A DNA stretch of 64,000 bases from Lytechinus pictus. Taxonomy: Eukaryota > Echinodermata > Echinoidea > Temnopleuroida > Toxopneustidae. Within the stretch, counting starts at the first letter, position 1. Each line of letters opens with the position of its first letter. Made by a program: the position numbers and the translations under genes. The stretch covers positions 11,196,001 to 11,260,000 of the forward strand of contig NC_087257.1 in the NCBI RefSeq assembly GCF_037042905.1. The letters run 5' to 3'. Shown piece by piece: positions 36,907 through 48,700 of the stretch. Under the pieces are notes generated by a model. That model was not told the DNA's origin. It saw only the letters and a program-made list of their open reading frames with translations, and made no database searches.

Positions 36907-37225
36907 TTTTCCACAAAAATATGGTTACCATGGCAACCATGTCTCCATCCACTCCAAAATCAATAGGCGGCTTTGCTTTACCATAATGGACCTTCATGAC
37001 AAATTTGAAGATGATCGGAGGAGAAACGCAGCCAGTAGAGCACTCACAAGGAAATATCTGCTATTTCCACAAAAACTCTTGTTACCATGGCAACGATGTC
37101 TCCGCCCACTTCAAAATCGATAGGCGACTTTGTTTTACCCTAATGGACCTTCATGCCAAATTTGAAGATGATCGGAGAAGAAATGCAGCTGGTAGAGCGC
37201 TCAAAAGGAAATCTCTGCGCCGGCG
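36907..37225. repeat. Tandem duplication (157-bp unit) carrying RFX X-box words
   Basis: Two units are offset by exactly 157 bp. Each contains GTTACCATGGCAAC (36924-36937 and 37081-37094), then CAAAATC.ATAGGCG and TTTGAAGATGATCGGAG. The 14-mer fits the RFX X-box consensus GTNRCC-N2-RGYAAC in both halves. The open frames through the repeat follow from the duplication; the 157-bp period is not a multiple of three, so coding use is unlikely. Confidence 0.7.
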
Positions 37226-37439
37226 CGACGAGGCCAAATCCATAGTATCCTCCAAACTCTGTTCGGGGATACAATAGCAAAGGTAGTGGCTATTTATCTT
37301 AGTAATATATTATAGCGCAGAGGTTCACAATTCACTGCTTATGGTGGCGCTTCAATAAAATAAATATGCACATGACCAATAATTGAATAAGATAGAAGAA
37401 GAAATAGAATAAATATGTGAATTTTCCAGAAGATAATAC

Positions 37440-37745
37440 ACTATTAAATAGTTAATGAGAGAGAACCAAATAAGTTTTCAATTGGGACTTGAATGATTTG
37501 TTGTTGGTGTATTTGGATAAACAATTGATTCCATAGCTTTGGTCTTATTCTTGTGGATACCGGTAGCCAGTGAAGATTATTGAGAATTTGAGTGGTAAAA
37601 GGTAACCAGAGCAGCAGCATTTTGAGCACGTTGCAGGTTGTTGAGTTGATAATGATGTGGGTATTAAACAATAAAGCATTTCCATACTCAATGCTATTAA
37701 TGAGTGTTGAGAAGTGTGCAGTAAACCTACAGCAGTTCGAAAAAC
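37440..37745 (-). pseudogene. Degenerate LINE reverse-transcriptase carboxyl end
   Basis: Minus-strand frames show SIEYGNALLF, then (shifted) LQRAQNAAALVT, then (shifted again) ILNNLHWLPVSTRI. These three blocks, in this order, are the usual LQRxQNAAARLV and ILxxLHWLPVxxRI signatures near the end of L2/Jockey-like LINE polymerases. At least two frameshifts and a stop separate them, so the copy is inactive. The Asn-rich tail downstream is unremarkable. Confidence 0.7.
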
Positions 37746-38027
37746 TCGGCGGCAGACACTCCTGATTTTAACATGCTTATAGAGAATCTTTTCTTATAGC
37801 ATGTCCTCCAAATCGCATGGCATCCGTTGGGAAACAGTGTTTCTTTTATCGTATGTTTAAAAGGCTCGACGATTTAAATGTGAAAAATAGAAAGTCACTT
37901 CCCGTAGATTGTTACAGATAGCAACCCACATAAAACATTAATTTCCCCTATTTTTTCATGATTTTATTACCTCAGCTGGGATCTCATTGTCAGTCTGACC
38001 AATCACGCTAATAAGGTACGTACTGCA

Positions 38028-38335
38028 CAAGGGCGGAAATTTCTCTCCAAAGGTAGGGTTGACCAGTGGCTGGAAAATTTGACAAGCCAAACAAATAAAT
38101 AATAAGATATCACCCAAAATGTAAGGTCTGACAAGCAAAAATAATATAAAAATTAAAAAAAAGGTTATCACCCAAAAAGTAAGATCATCTCGTCCAAAAT
38201 ACATGTTTTATTTCGATTTCTTTCTTTCCATCACAAAAGACCGAAAATGGTAGGGGGACATTTGATATTGTGTCCCCCTACTATTTTGGGTAGGGGGACG
38301 CGTCTCCCCTGTCCCCACTGGGATTTCCGCCCATG
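38028..38335. mobile_element. hAT-like MITE, 308 bp, perfect 8-bp target duplication
   Basis: Ends are CAAGGGCGGAAAT and ATTTCCGCCCATG, flanked by exact GTACTGCA at 38020-38027 and 38336-38343. The right portion (GTAGGGGGACATTTGATATT) matches the right end of the 2.9-kb element at 26052-28940. It is thus a short derivative of the same family without the motif array. Confidence 0.9.
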
Positions 38336-38590
38336 GTACTGCAGAAGTGATCCGACTCCATGAAGTCTGATTACCTCCATCAAGACTGATATTATTTAGT
38401 ACAGGTGGATCTCGCTCGGCAAAGTGATGGGGTCAGTACAAGCCTTTATCGGGGTGATCAACAACGCTGTGGCTCCATACTTGAATATTTCGGACAAGTG
38501 AGGTCTAAAAAATGTTATTCGAACTTATTGCATTTACTACGCGGAAACTCTCTACAGCGCACCAATTCCATTGCAAATGAAAGTCAAATC

Positions 38591-38757
38591 GCAATGGAGA
38601 GCTGAGAAGCTTTTGTCAAAAGTTGGTTGACCGGGACAGCATCGGAATCTCTTGACTCGGCTGGACAACGACCCCACAACGACATATTTACAATTGTTTG
38701 AATGATCTGCTGTCCCTGTCTAACAACTTTCGACAAAAGCCTCTCAGCTCTCCATTA
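38591..38757. repeat. Inverted repeat (hairpin), 167 bp
   Basis: CAATGGAGAGCTGAGAAGC (left) pairs with GCCTCTCAGCTCTCCATTA (right). The inner part pairs through TTTTGTCAAAAGTTG / CAACTTTCGACAAAA and GGGACAGC / GCTGTCCC. The TTTGTCGAAA word also occurs in the arms of the 25-31 kb composite, so the two may be related. Confidence 0.65.
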
Positions 38758-39515
38758 TGATTTTAATTGTATTTTCAAGGAAATTGATGCGTTGTAGAGA
38801 CATGCAAAAACTACCTATTATGTAACTAGATCGAGTGGTGACGATCAAGGTAGATTAACAACGATCTGTAGTAATTTGATGCCAATCATGATATCGATTC
38901 CGATTACCTAGGCGAGCAAGACCGAACAGACAAAAATATTTTGATTCGGCTTGATTGAGTAATAATTTCGGTAGATATGGCAGAGGGAACCTTCATAGCA
39001 GGAACTGTCCATTCCGTCGGCTTCTCTTGAAAAGATAAATTGTGATCATTGAAAAGCTCGGGGTGACCGACAACACTTTACGGTGCAGTCATGTTTGGCC
39101 TACCATGCCTACGATGGGCGTACGGCGAGTCAAAAACAGCCGTTTTAAAATAATTTTTGTACCAGCTTCCTGTATCTGGTTCGTATAGAAATCCGTAAAA
39201 CGGCTGTCCACGACTCACCTTGCGGATATCGCAAGGGGAATGCGACTGCAGAATTAGTCTCAGTATTTGATAATTTTGGCATGTTTGAAATATTTGGCAA
39301 CACGACCGATGTCGATCAATCCTTGTTACCTTGCTGAGCTAGGCAGGCCAGACGGAAAGTGTTTTGATCTAGTTTGATCGTGCGAATCAAAGTGATCACA
39401 GTGCAGTAGTGGGAACCTTAGAGGCCGAAACAACGGTATCCTCAAGCTAATCTTTCCAGCAGTGGGAACCTCAATTAATAATATAGCAATTATTATCTCT
39501 CTGGGCTTATGTGGT
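38758..39515. other. Region 3' of the GPCR; contains a hairpin
   Basis: An inverted repeat at about 39120-39235 pairs GGCGAGTCAAAAACAGCCG with CGGCTGTCCACGACTCACC. The rest may include 3' UTR of the GPCR (minus strand), but no convincing AATAAA was found close to the stop codon. Nothing else recognised. Confidence 0.45.
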
Positions 39516-40472
39516 CTATGCTTTGATTCTGAACACTTTCTTCAAACCCTTTTGGAACTTCCGATATTTGAAGGTATAAATCACTGGATTGATACACATA
39601 TTCACGAAGGCAATGTAGACAGACGCGTAGAATACTGGACCATTTAGATCAATTGGCCCACCGAGATTATAGTACAGAAATACAATCTGATTCGGGGTCC
39701 AGCAAATTACGTACGTTATGCAGACGATAAGGAGAGTTTTGATCACGTTCTTTCGCGCCTTTTCTCGGTAGTTGGGCAAACCTGGCTCGGCAGTTGTAAC
39801 GTCGGATCGGTTTTCCGTAGATGGGTTGCCGACGTCCTCAACTCTCTGTCTCATCAGCTTTCCGATTCTGATGTAGACGTAGGCAATGATGATGAGAGGG
39901 ATGACGAACTCAACGATTACGGTTAGACAACCGATGAAACCCCTGATAAAGTTGCTTTCGTATTTGACGATGCATCGACCATCGACGTGCTGGTTGACGA
40001 CCATCCAATGGATGCCGAACCCGAAGCCAACGATCCAAGGAGCAACAGCGACTCCAGCTGCACGACGATAACTGAACTTATTGCGGTAAGCCACCGGATA
40101 CATGACTGCGAAGTACCGCTCGAGTGCGAGCATGACCAGATTGTAAGTCGACGAGATAATGGTCCCCCAGAATATATAACCCGAGTTCCAGAAAGAGCAG
40201 ATGAAATTGGCAGCCAGCTTCTGCTTCGGTACGGCGGGATGTGGAGCGATGAACGTTATGAAAAGAAATATCGATGTCGTCATGTCGATGATGGATTGGT
40301 TGGCAATGAAGAGGTTGGTGATGTTTCGTAGATCCTTGACGGCAATCATCACGACGAGGACAAGACCGTTGCCGATGATTCCAACGGAGCCAAGTATGGA
40401 GTAGATGGTCACTGCTACAAGTCTGGACGATCCTGGGTCGGTGAGTGGAGGCGGTTCCGAAGTAACATTCAT
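39516..40472 (-). CDS. Class A (rhodopsin-family) G-protein-coupled receptor, single exon
   Basis: A 318-residue seven-helix receptor at the plasma membrane, expected to couple an extracellular ligand to heterotrimeric G proteins. Visible landmarks: N-glycosylation sequon NVT at residues 2-4; GN (N35) in helix 1; D63 in helix 2; C92 and C167, the conserved helix 3 to loop 2 disulphide pair; ERY at 118-120 (DRY variant); W146 in helix 4; P192 in helix 5; CWTP at 257-260; NPVIY at 295-299, followed by a short basic tail. Length is normal for a short-tailed class A receptor. The start ATG has A at -3 and is followed by a hydrophilic N-terminus without a signal peptide. No intron is needed. It looks peptide- or amine-receptor-like, but the ligand cannot be read from sequence. 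Sea urchins have expanded intronless class A families, which fits. No neighbour suggests a pathway. Confidence 0.93.
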   Translation of the reverse strand: MNVTSEPPPLTDPGSSRLVAVTIYSILGSVGIIGNGLVLVVMIAVKDLRNITNLFIANQSIIDMTTSIFLFITFIAPHPAVPKQKLAANFICSFWNSGYIFWGTIISSTYNLVMLALERYFAVMYPVAYRNKFSYRRAAGVAVAPWIVGFGFGIHWMVVNQHVDGRCIVKYESNFIRGFIGCLTVIVEFVIPLIIIAYVYIRIGKLMRQRVEDVGNPSTENRSDVTTAEPGLPNYREKARKNVIKTLLIVCITYVICWTPNQIVFLYYNLGGPIDLNGPVFYASVYIAFVNMCINPVIYTFKYRKFQKGLKKVFRIKA

Positions 40473-41127
40473 TGTAATAGTTACTAGCTCTGTAACCGTT
40501 AGAGTATTTCGTTGCTGAGTTGATTAACTGATTGATTGATATGGTTGATTCCTTCTTAGAATGACGAGTATTAAGATAGTTTAATAAGTTTTCCAACCTC
40601 TCTCGGTAAGACTGTCGAAGAAAATACAGCATTTACAAACTTTTGCTCATTTTGAAGAATACGGATGCTTGTAGAGCAAGATCGCATTAACCTGATTATT
40701 GTAGAATCATTGAGGATGATTTCGAACACAAGTCATGCATGAGACATCATTAATGACCATGATGATAATGATTTTCTTCACGTGACACTGCTGAACATGA
40801 GCGAATTTCATTGCGAAGAGAATTCCATGTTTATCAGCCGATGATGTAAGATTGACTAGAGAGCGGGAGAATACATCTAATAATGACACCTAGAATGGAA
40901 ACTCGACTTGACGTTGAAAAAAGCACTGTCACAGTATTGCAGTCATTATCGCGATATGGTTTGAAAAGCGACTGCGTACGTTTAATGGGTTTACTTCGTA
41001 CTGTGGTACTTGTTGCAGAAAGGAGTTTCGTTCAAACGGAAGTCATAATATCAAGCCGGTATCAAGCGCAAGTCAGGAATGCGAGCTTTTGATTGGTCGA
41101 AAATCCAAGTGCTTATGATTTTTAGAG
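40473..41127. other. Upstream flank of the GPCR
   Basis: Likely holds the 5' UTR and promoter of the minus-strand receptor. I could not identify a TATA box or start site with confidence, and no other gene is visible. Confidence 0.4.
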
Positions 41128-41482
41128 TTAATAATAATAATGTTCCGCATTTATATAGCGCTTAACACATCGGAACGACGTCTCTAAGCGCTTTACAGAT
41201 AAATTATTACCCCGGTCGGATCCTTGCATGCCCGCATACAATGTATGTACCTTCTCCACTCCCTTGGGAGCATTCGAACAAGAATTCCAAGACTCAGTTG
41301 CTAGGCATACTACATAGGCTTTCGCATCCTACCGGGTACCCATGATTCAACACCTGGGTGGAGAGTGGCAAATTGTGGATTGACGCCAGGCCAAAGGACG
41401 CTCGGCCATGGTGGGATTCGAACACACGACCCTCTGATTACAAGGCGAGAGTCAGAACCACTACACCACGGCGCTTCCACTA
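41128..41482 (-). mobile_element. tRNA-headed SINE (copy 3)
   Basis: It begins at the left with (TAA)n and CATTTATATAGCGCTTA and shares the body word TACCGGGTACCCAT. On the minus strand it starts with a head reading CGTGGTGTAGTGGTTCTGA (A box) and TGTGTTCGAATCCCACC (B box). The head is a good pol III promoter match, but the acceptor-stem ends do not pair as in a functional tRNA. Confidence 0.8.
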
Positions 41483-42206
41483 TTCTTCCACAGAGTTGCG
41501 TTTGATTGTAATTCATTATGCAAAGGGGTTACTGGCTTTTGTCTCAGCCACACCAAAACAACCGACTCGGTTTCGATCGATTGTACATCTATGAAAATAA
41601 CGTAATAATTCTGAGTGGTCTTCATTCGGTTTCGTGGGTGTGATTGACCGTACGATATATCTAGACATTAACTAAATGAAAATTATTATACGGAGGTATA
41701 TCGTTACAGAGATCCTGCGTGGAAGAGAGTGAAGTCAATGGAGGTCTAGGATAAAAGAAGAGAGGTGGGGGAGGATGATGAAAGGAGAGAACTTATGAAT
41801 ACACAATAGTGTGAATTCTATGGTGAACGGGCTTTCTCTGTCGCAGGCTGGAACTAATAGCAATTAAATGTTTCAAAAAATCCTAATACAATATAATCGT
41901 TTAATAGAGACTTTCAAATATAATTTCAAGTCTTAATTTTCTCTTTCTATAAGTAGCAGCTCTTGGCATTGATACACTCATTCAGTCTCTTATTCTATTT
42001 CACTTGTGCGCCTCGGAATAGATTGCTTTATAAAAATAAAGAAAGAAGGTGAAGAGTAAGACAGGTACCTAAAAGGGGTGTCCGGAGGTACGATGAGTGA
42101 CAAGTAAAGAGTTAAGGAGTCAGGGGAATCTGATAGGGAGGAAACTTTGATAAGATAGGAGAATGGAGGGAAGGAAATGTGGATGATACGCCCGCAAGTT
42201 TACTCT
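41483..42206. other. Intergenic, no gene recognised
   Basis: A purine-rich stretch around 41700-41790 and a second at about 42040-42180. No exon seen. Confidence 0.5.
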
Positions 42207-42829
42207 CTCGACCCCAACAAAAAGTTGATTTGAATAAAAGGAGGAGAAAGGGTCAACTAGCATAACCGTGAAAACTTAAAAATAGGATGGTAAAATGAAG
42301 AAGTGATTACATATTAAAGTTTCGACAATTTTACAAAGCATTCATGTGCGCATTCTGGTCGGTATGCAAATGAGGGGCTGGTGATGTCACCTTCTCACTT
42401 TCTTTTGTATTTCATTATATGAAATATTAAATATTTTAATTTTCTCTTCATTATCATTGTCAATAAAAATAACTAAAATAGTGAGGGGTATCATCGACTC
42501 TTTCATTGCATATCACTGAGTAGTGCATATAACTGTTTTGCGAAAAATAAGCGAAACTTTAAAATTTCCTAACTTTTTCATTTTACATCCGATTTTCATT
42601 GTCAATAAAAATAACTAAAATAGTGAGGGGTATCATTGACTCTTTCATTGCATATCACCGAGTAGTGCATATAACCGTTTTGCGAAAAATAAGCGAAACT
42701 TTCAAATGTCCGAACTTTTTCATTTTACATCCGATTTTGATTTAAATTTTCAGCATTATGCTTTGTTTCATTTTTATCTATAAATTCAAATCAACTTTTT
42801 TTTGGGGGGGGGGGTGGACTTGACCTTTG
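42207..42829. mobile_element. TTAA-type palindromic MITE (copy 2), with internal 142-bp tandem duplication
   Basis: Same family as 27350-27961. The left terminus has decayed (starting about ACCCCAACAAAAAGTTG); the right terminus reads GGTGGACTTGACCTTTGA. In the right arm a 142-bp block starting TCATTGTCAATAAAAATAAC occurs twice in tandem (42454 and 42596). Non-coding. Confidence 0.75.
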
Positions 42830-42961
42830 AATAATTGATGTTACTTCAACACTAATGGGTCTTATCACAACACCTCTGTACTTGATAAACTTAAACTCTT
42901 TGGAGTCTCGTTCAATCTCAGATGAGTGTAATTTTAACACCCCCGGTGTGGTCTTCTACTA

Positions 42962-43169
42962 GGTTCCATGACATTTGCTCTGGCGACAAATGCTCCGCTG
43001 CAAATTCTACACACTAATGGAATCGCCAACTTCAACCCTAGATTAAACACTATAACCTATCCTAAACCTAACCTTAAACCTAACATAAAACCCTATTGCA
43101 ACCCTAACCCTATATCTTCGACAAAATAAAGTCTGGAGCAATTGTCGAAGGAGCAAATGTTGTGTCACC
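42962..43169. repeat. ATGTCG-end dispersed repeat (copy 3 of 4)
   Basis: Starts GGTTCCATGACATTTGCTC and ends GAGCAAATGTTGTGTCACC. The middle is AACCTAACCTTAAACC-like. It is closely similar to copy 1. Confidence 0.75.
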
Positions 43170-43424
43170 GACTGATTTCAGTTTTAGCACACCAGTATTT
43201 ATAGTGCAGGGTTAGAAATGTTTAGAAGACAGGTTTGGGAGAAAGGAGGAAAGAGAAGATAAATAGGATGAGGAAGATAAAAAGGAAAAGAATGAGAAAA
43301 GGAAGAGAGGACAAACGTACAAACCTGTATGCTAAATTGAGGTGTAACATAAACTGTGGTCTACAGCTTTCACAATGAGTAGCCAAATGGGTGTCTGCGT
43401 TACATATGTTTGGGATATAATTTG

Positions 43425-43545
43425 AAGAGAGGCCCCATTTCAGAAATACTCATACCACGGTAACGTTGCCAAGGAAACCTCGAGTGTGATTGGTAGGGGA
43501 GCCCTGTTACCATGGTAGTTGCAATAATCACCAAGTTACCATTTG
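43425..43545. repeat. Repeat with X-box-like words
   Basis: Contains GTTGCCAAGGAAAC (43465-43478), which fits the RFX X-box consensus, and GTTACCATGGTAG (43506-43518). The block order, read in inverse, resembles 55425-55545 (GGGGCCAGTTTCAGAAA ... ACCATGGCAACAGGGCTC), so they are members of one family. Confidence 0.5.
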
Positions 43546-43558
43546 TAATTATTTCCGA

Positions 43559-43772
43559 GGTTCCACGACATTTGCTCCTGCAACAATTGCTCCGATGAAA
43601 AATCTGCATGTTAGGCAAAAAGTGAAACCGAACCTCCACAACTAAATAAACCCGAATCCGTATCTTTTCATTATTCTGAACCAAAAAAATCTATTATAGT
43701 CCTAACTCTAACCCTATGCCCTCTGAGATATTAAGACGAGCAAATGTCGCAGGAGCATATGTCGTGTCACCA
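43559..43772. repeat. ATGTCG-end dispersed repeat (copy 4 of 4)
   Basis: Starts GGTTCCACGACATTTGCTCC and ends GAGCATATGTCGTGTCACC, with an AACCCTA-rich centre. It lies directly next to the X-box-like repeat. Confidence 0.75.
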
Positions 43773-43825
43773 TTTATGAAAATTTTATGAAGATATTTTC
43801 ATCAACATATCGATGAGAAAAAGGG

Positions 43826-44375
43826 TAAATTGCCAATTCGTCTATTGCCAACTCATCACATGGTCTACCTTCATTTAGTCTAAATGTCATTCCGTCCATC
43901 AACATTTCTTCTAACAAACATTGGATCAAATCATCACTTTGTCTATTACCATTTTGTCACATAACCAGTTGGTCTAATACCCGTTTTATTTTCATTCATC
44001 TTGCCCAATTAACACTTAGTCTAATTAGACCAAATGGTATATGGACTAAATGGGGAAACCAATTGTTTCTTAGACAAAATGGTGAGTAGACGAAATGGCA
44101 ATTAGATCATGTGGATATTGGACGAACTGGGGACGTTGCAGCCAAAGTTGCAATCAATCGCAACTCTAAAAACAATCAATCGCAACTCTAAAGATCATGC
44201 ACAACTTGATTTTCAACCAATCAACAGCGCGCATTTGGGACTTGCGATTGATTTTTTGGCTTGCGTTTGAACGCAACTCTTTCTGCAGTGGACCCCTGAT
44301 GGTAGACCAAATGATAGTAGATGAGTTGGCAATTGGACAAATTGGCATTAGACCAAATGAAATGAAACCAGAAAA
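43826..44375. repeat. GTCTAAT palindromic minisatellite family (copy 2 of 3), with nested hairpin
   Basis: The left half carries CATTTAGTCTAA and CATTTTGTC words; the right half carries GACCAAATG and ATTAGACC words. At about 44130-44300 it is split by a separate inverted repeat (TCAATCGCAACTCTAAA with TTGCGATTGATTTTTTG and GCGTTTGAACGCAACTC). Confidence 0.7.
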
Positions 44376-45111
44376 AGCAGGTAAATAGCAAAGAACACAA
44401 TATAAACTGTGCTTGTGCATCTTTGGCTCCCTATAATTTTGGCATGAAATTGGACCACAAATACATTTTAATCAGAGCTCAGAATAATGATCATTAAAGT
44501 ATAAAAAAAATCTTCTGCCAATCATCAATCAAAATAAACAAACCATCACTCTTTTTAATTATATTTCCCAGTATCTTTTAATACCATCATCCGCCGTCTC
44601 ATCCATTTTTCGCAAATGGAAAAAAAAATTATAAATCTTGACATGCTTGTCATTATAAACAATACATCTACCTGTACATAGTTATATGCAATGTTCCCAC
44701 ATCCCAGTGAAAGCAAACGTTTTACATGGTGGTACATGGTACAATCAACTCTTTCTTATTAGGCAATATTTTCATAAATATCAAACGATCCATTACTGTA
44801 ATAAAACTTATCACATACATGTAACAGAGATATACCTAAGCATATACACAAGGAACTTAAAATGCCGTTCAGGAAAGACTTCTTAAAGTTTAGGAATAAT
44901 CAGTGGTCCAATTTTTGCAAATTGGATCACATGGAAATGTACAGAACAAGATTGCGGAAAATGGAGTTTAAGGAAAGACTTATCAAGTATTATGGATGAA
45001 TTATATTGAAGTACTAGCTACTGATAAAGAAATTGAAACTTAATATGATTTTGCTTTAAAAATGGGTAATGAACAGCATTTTCAATAGAAGTGTGTAAAT
45101 ATATTCAACAA
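44376..45111. other. Intergenic, no gene recognised
   Basis: AT-rich sequence with no exon, RNA gene or clear repeat. Confidence 0.5.
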
Positions 45112-45707
45112 TTAAAGGACAAGTCCACCCCAAAAAAAAGTTGATTTGAATAAAAAGAGAAAAATCTAACGAGCATAACACTGAAAATTTCATCAAAATC
45201 GGATGTAAAATAAGAAAGTTATGACATTTAAAGTTTCGCTTGATTTCACAAAACAGTTATATGCACATCTTGGTCGGTATGCAAATGAGAATCATGACGT
45301 CACCCACTCACTATTTATTTGGTATTTCATTGAATGAAATATTATAATTTTCTCCTCATTGTCAAGTGAAACAACGATAAATTCCTCCCTGAACATGTGG
45401 AATAAGCATTGTTTAAATACACTATGGTTCATTCGAGTTGACCTATTGTCAAATCTGCTAAAAATGAAATATTGTATCATTCAAACAATAAAAAACAAAA
45501 GAAATAGTGAGTGAGGGACATCGACTGTTTCATTTGCATGTCACTGAGTTGTACATATAACTGTTTTGTGAAAAATAAGTGAAACTTTAAAATGTCATAA
45601 CTTTCTTATTTTACATCTGATTTTGATGACATTTTCAGCATTATGCTAGTTCGATTTTTCTCTATTTATTCAAATCAATATTTTTCTGGGATGGACTTGA
45701 CCTTTAA
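45112..45707. mobile_element. TTAA-flanked palindromic MITE (copy 3), 596 bp
   Basis: TTAAAGGACAAGTCCACC at the left and GGATGGACTTGACCTTTAA at the right, TTAA at both borders, with long paired arms as in 27350-27961. It contains the same unpaired centre words (TGAACATGTGGAATAAGCAT). Confidence 0.85.
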
Positions 45708-48700
45708 AAAAAAAAGAAAATCTTAGAGAGGAGCTTCTCGGAATGGTCAAATTAAAAAATTTTAACATTTCATTTCTGTAATTTGAATTTAAACAACCAG
45801 GAATTGAATTCTGAATTTTTCCCTGGATATTATTAGCAACCTAATTCACAATATCTACACATCTGTATACAATTAAAGTATTAAGTCTCTATGGTGATAA
45901 ATTCAGTGCAAAAATATTACTGCTAGAATACAATATGTGATCTTTAACACAAAAGTGTATCCCTAAACAGGACATTTCACCTCTTCTGAATAAGTATCGA
46001 CTAAAAAAATATACTTCATGCAAAATGACCGTTTATTTCTGTAAATCAATTACTTTCTCAATCCAAATGAAACATCAGGTTATTTTTTCACAGGCAATAT
46101 TGTAAGAAATGATCGATCACATTGCCTCTCTTTTGTACTTCCTTTGACTTTGCAGCATGGCTTATATGAATTTGAACATTGAATTTTAGTTTTTTTGCTT
46201 GAAAATCGCTCATGTAATGCTAAGATACTACATAATTCTTTCCATAAATGGGGATGCACAAAATAGTGCTTTGGAGGGGGGACTCAACCCTACTATCCAA
46301 AAAGCATTGCTTATTATTCAAGGAAATACATCGTACAAATGATAACTTTGCAGATGGGCCAAATAAGATGGTAAAGTGATTTAAATAAATTAATGAGTTG
46401 TGTGTACATATTTGATACAATGTATATTTTTGATAAACAAGTAGGATTTCACAGTGAGCAAGCCTTTGTGGGACTTGCAGACAAGAAAACAGGTTTGAGG
46501 CACCACTCACCAAAGTGGCTCATGTGTCCAAAATTTCTAAACTGTAAATATAGCTTGATTTTCATAGTGTTTTCTGCAGTTTAAAATATGATCCGCTGAC
46601 TTTAACACGTATTCAGTGTCAAGTTATATGGATGTTTAATTGAAGGTTTTGCTCCACCTCTTTCCAGGCTTATTCACTGCATTTTACATTCATCTTGCCT
46701 TTGTTACTATTAAAGAGATGCACAGGTTTATCTATTGAAATATTGAATTATTGTATAATTCAAACAATAAGATGGGTGGTACATGTATCCTGATGAGGAA
46801 AACAAATTTTACTAGTTATAAAGAATTTTAATCCACAGTTCTAAGGAATGCTTGCTTTCATCATACGTATTCAATATTCATGACACAAATAACTGACTCG
46901 ATGAAAATCATTGTATGTACTCACATTGGGTGATTTCAAGTCCGGTGTTCATGTTGGAAGCATAATTTGGATTGCTTCCCCTAGCTCCAAAACCTATTCT
47001 AAGTTTATTAAACTGATCCAGATCACATTATTGACATCTCATCAACTAGTGAGTGACTTTTCAGGACCATCTTCATTTTATACTTATATCTTCATTTGTA
47101 TACTCGTGTAAAAATTGACCTAACACCAACACCAAGAGGGTCAACACTGAACTTGAAATCACCCATTGTCCTTTCCTTCTCATTTCATAACAAATCATTT
47201 TTGGAAAACGCAAGACTACACAAGTTTGTAGTTTAAATGAGCTGGAAACTGGCACTCCATAAGAACTAAGAATGGTTTAACCTATCAAGAAAAAAAATGA
47301 TTTAAAAAAAAATTGAAGTTCTTTTGCTACCTGCAGCATACAATGAAATAAAGGTATTTAATTTGTACATATTGTGAAAGATATATTGGGTTTTTAAATT
47401 CAAACTCTTTCCTTATTGCAGATCTGTCTTTAAGTACAAAATGTTATTGAATACAATAGATTTGGTCTTTACAATAAAATCATACACAGATACAAAAATA
47501 TCAATTAAATTTGACTAGGCTAATTTCTCGATAAACAGCCCATGATTGGGCGGTGTGTCATTAAAAATCTGTACATTATCATTATTGATGTACACCCCTT
47601 GTAAAATGAACACTGTAAGTTAATAAATACAATTCATTAAATGGGAATATACAGTGACTCCTAAAGCTTTTTAATAACGTCCATATATAAATTCATTTCA
47701 TATAATCCCTATCAAATTATCTGCTTACGAGTAAAATGTGATGTTGTGATAAATGCAAAAGTCAGGAATCGTTTTGAAAGTTTCAGTAGCATGCAATAAG
47801 TCATATTGTTACTCACTATTCAGAATGTATAGATCTGCCTCGTATGTATTATAAGAGCATTATATATTATGTAAATTGCAGTCAGTCCATGATCTTTGTT
47901 AACAATAAGTTCTTTCATTCATTGAATTATCAGTCTGCTTATTTGTGGAGAAAGCCCATTGTTCTTCTTTGCAAAACAGAGAACAATTTTTTTTTTCAAT
48001 TTGATATATTCTGACCATTCTACAAACTAATTAAGACTACAGTTCCCATGTATCATCATCACTTGAGATTAATCAAATCGATTACAAACTATTTGTGAGC
48101 TCATTTCTTGTTCTTGACATAGAACACATGCAGCTACCGATGAAGGCCATAAAATCTCTCCGTGTTATATTCATTACTATTAACTGAAAAAAAAGCAGGG
48201 AAATATTAATTACTAACGCCTCCCAGGGCTGTCTAAGCTATAGCTATAAGTAAGTAAACAATATAGGGAATTTAGGGATGCAGAGGGAAATAATACATAC
48301 TATAAAATAGAAAACAAATATTCAGAACCTGTGTAAAGTTATTCATACATGTACTTAAAACATAAAATGAAATAAATCTGTGAATATAATACCCTTTGAA
48401 CGTGAGTAACTAAAGAATTACAAAAATAGAATTGAGAATATATGCTTAAAAGAACTTATAATGCAAAAAAAAAACAATATGTCACATGATTTACATCAGA
48501 TATATTTTCCACTGAATGGAATTTCTTGAAGACATTGCAGAAAAAAAAGAAATGCAATGCATTGTGGGGAGAATAAATCCCATTCACGCTGCTTTAAACA
48601 TAAAATATGATGAAATAAATCTCTGTTGAAAGACATTTTCATATAAACATAATAAGATTATTAGTGGAAGCAATCAAAACATAACTGTTCTGTCATTCAC

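Noticed and set aside
36851..37277. Two overlapping frames with repeated KFEDDRRRNA-like peptides
   Set aside because: The 157-bp tandem unit is not a multiple of three and the similarity appears in different frames; non-coding repeat.
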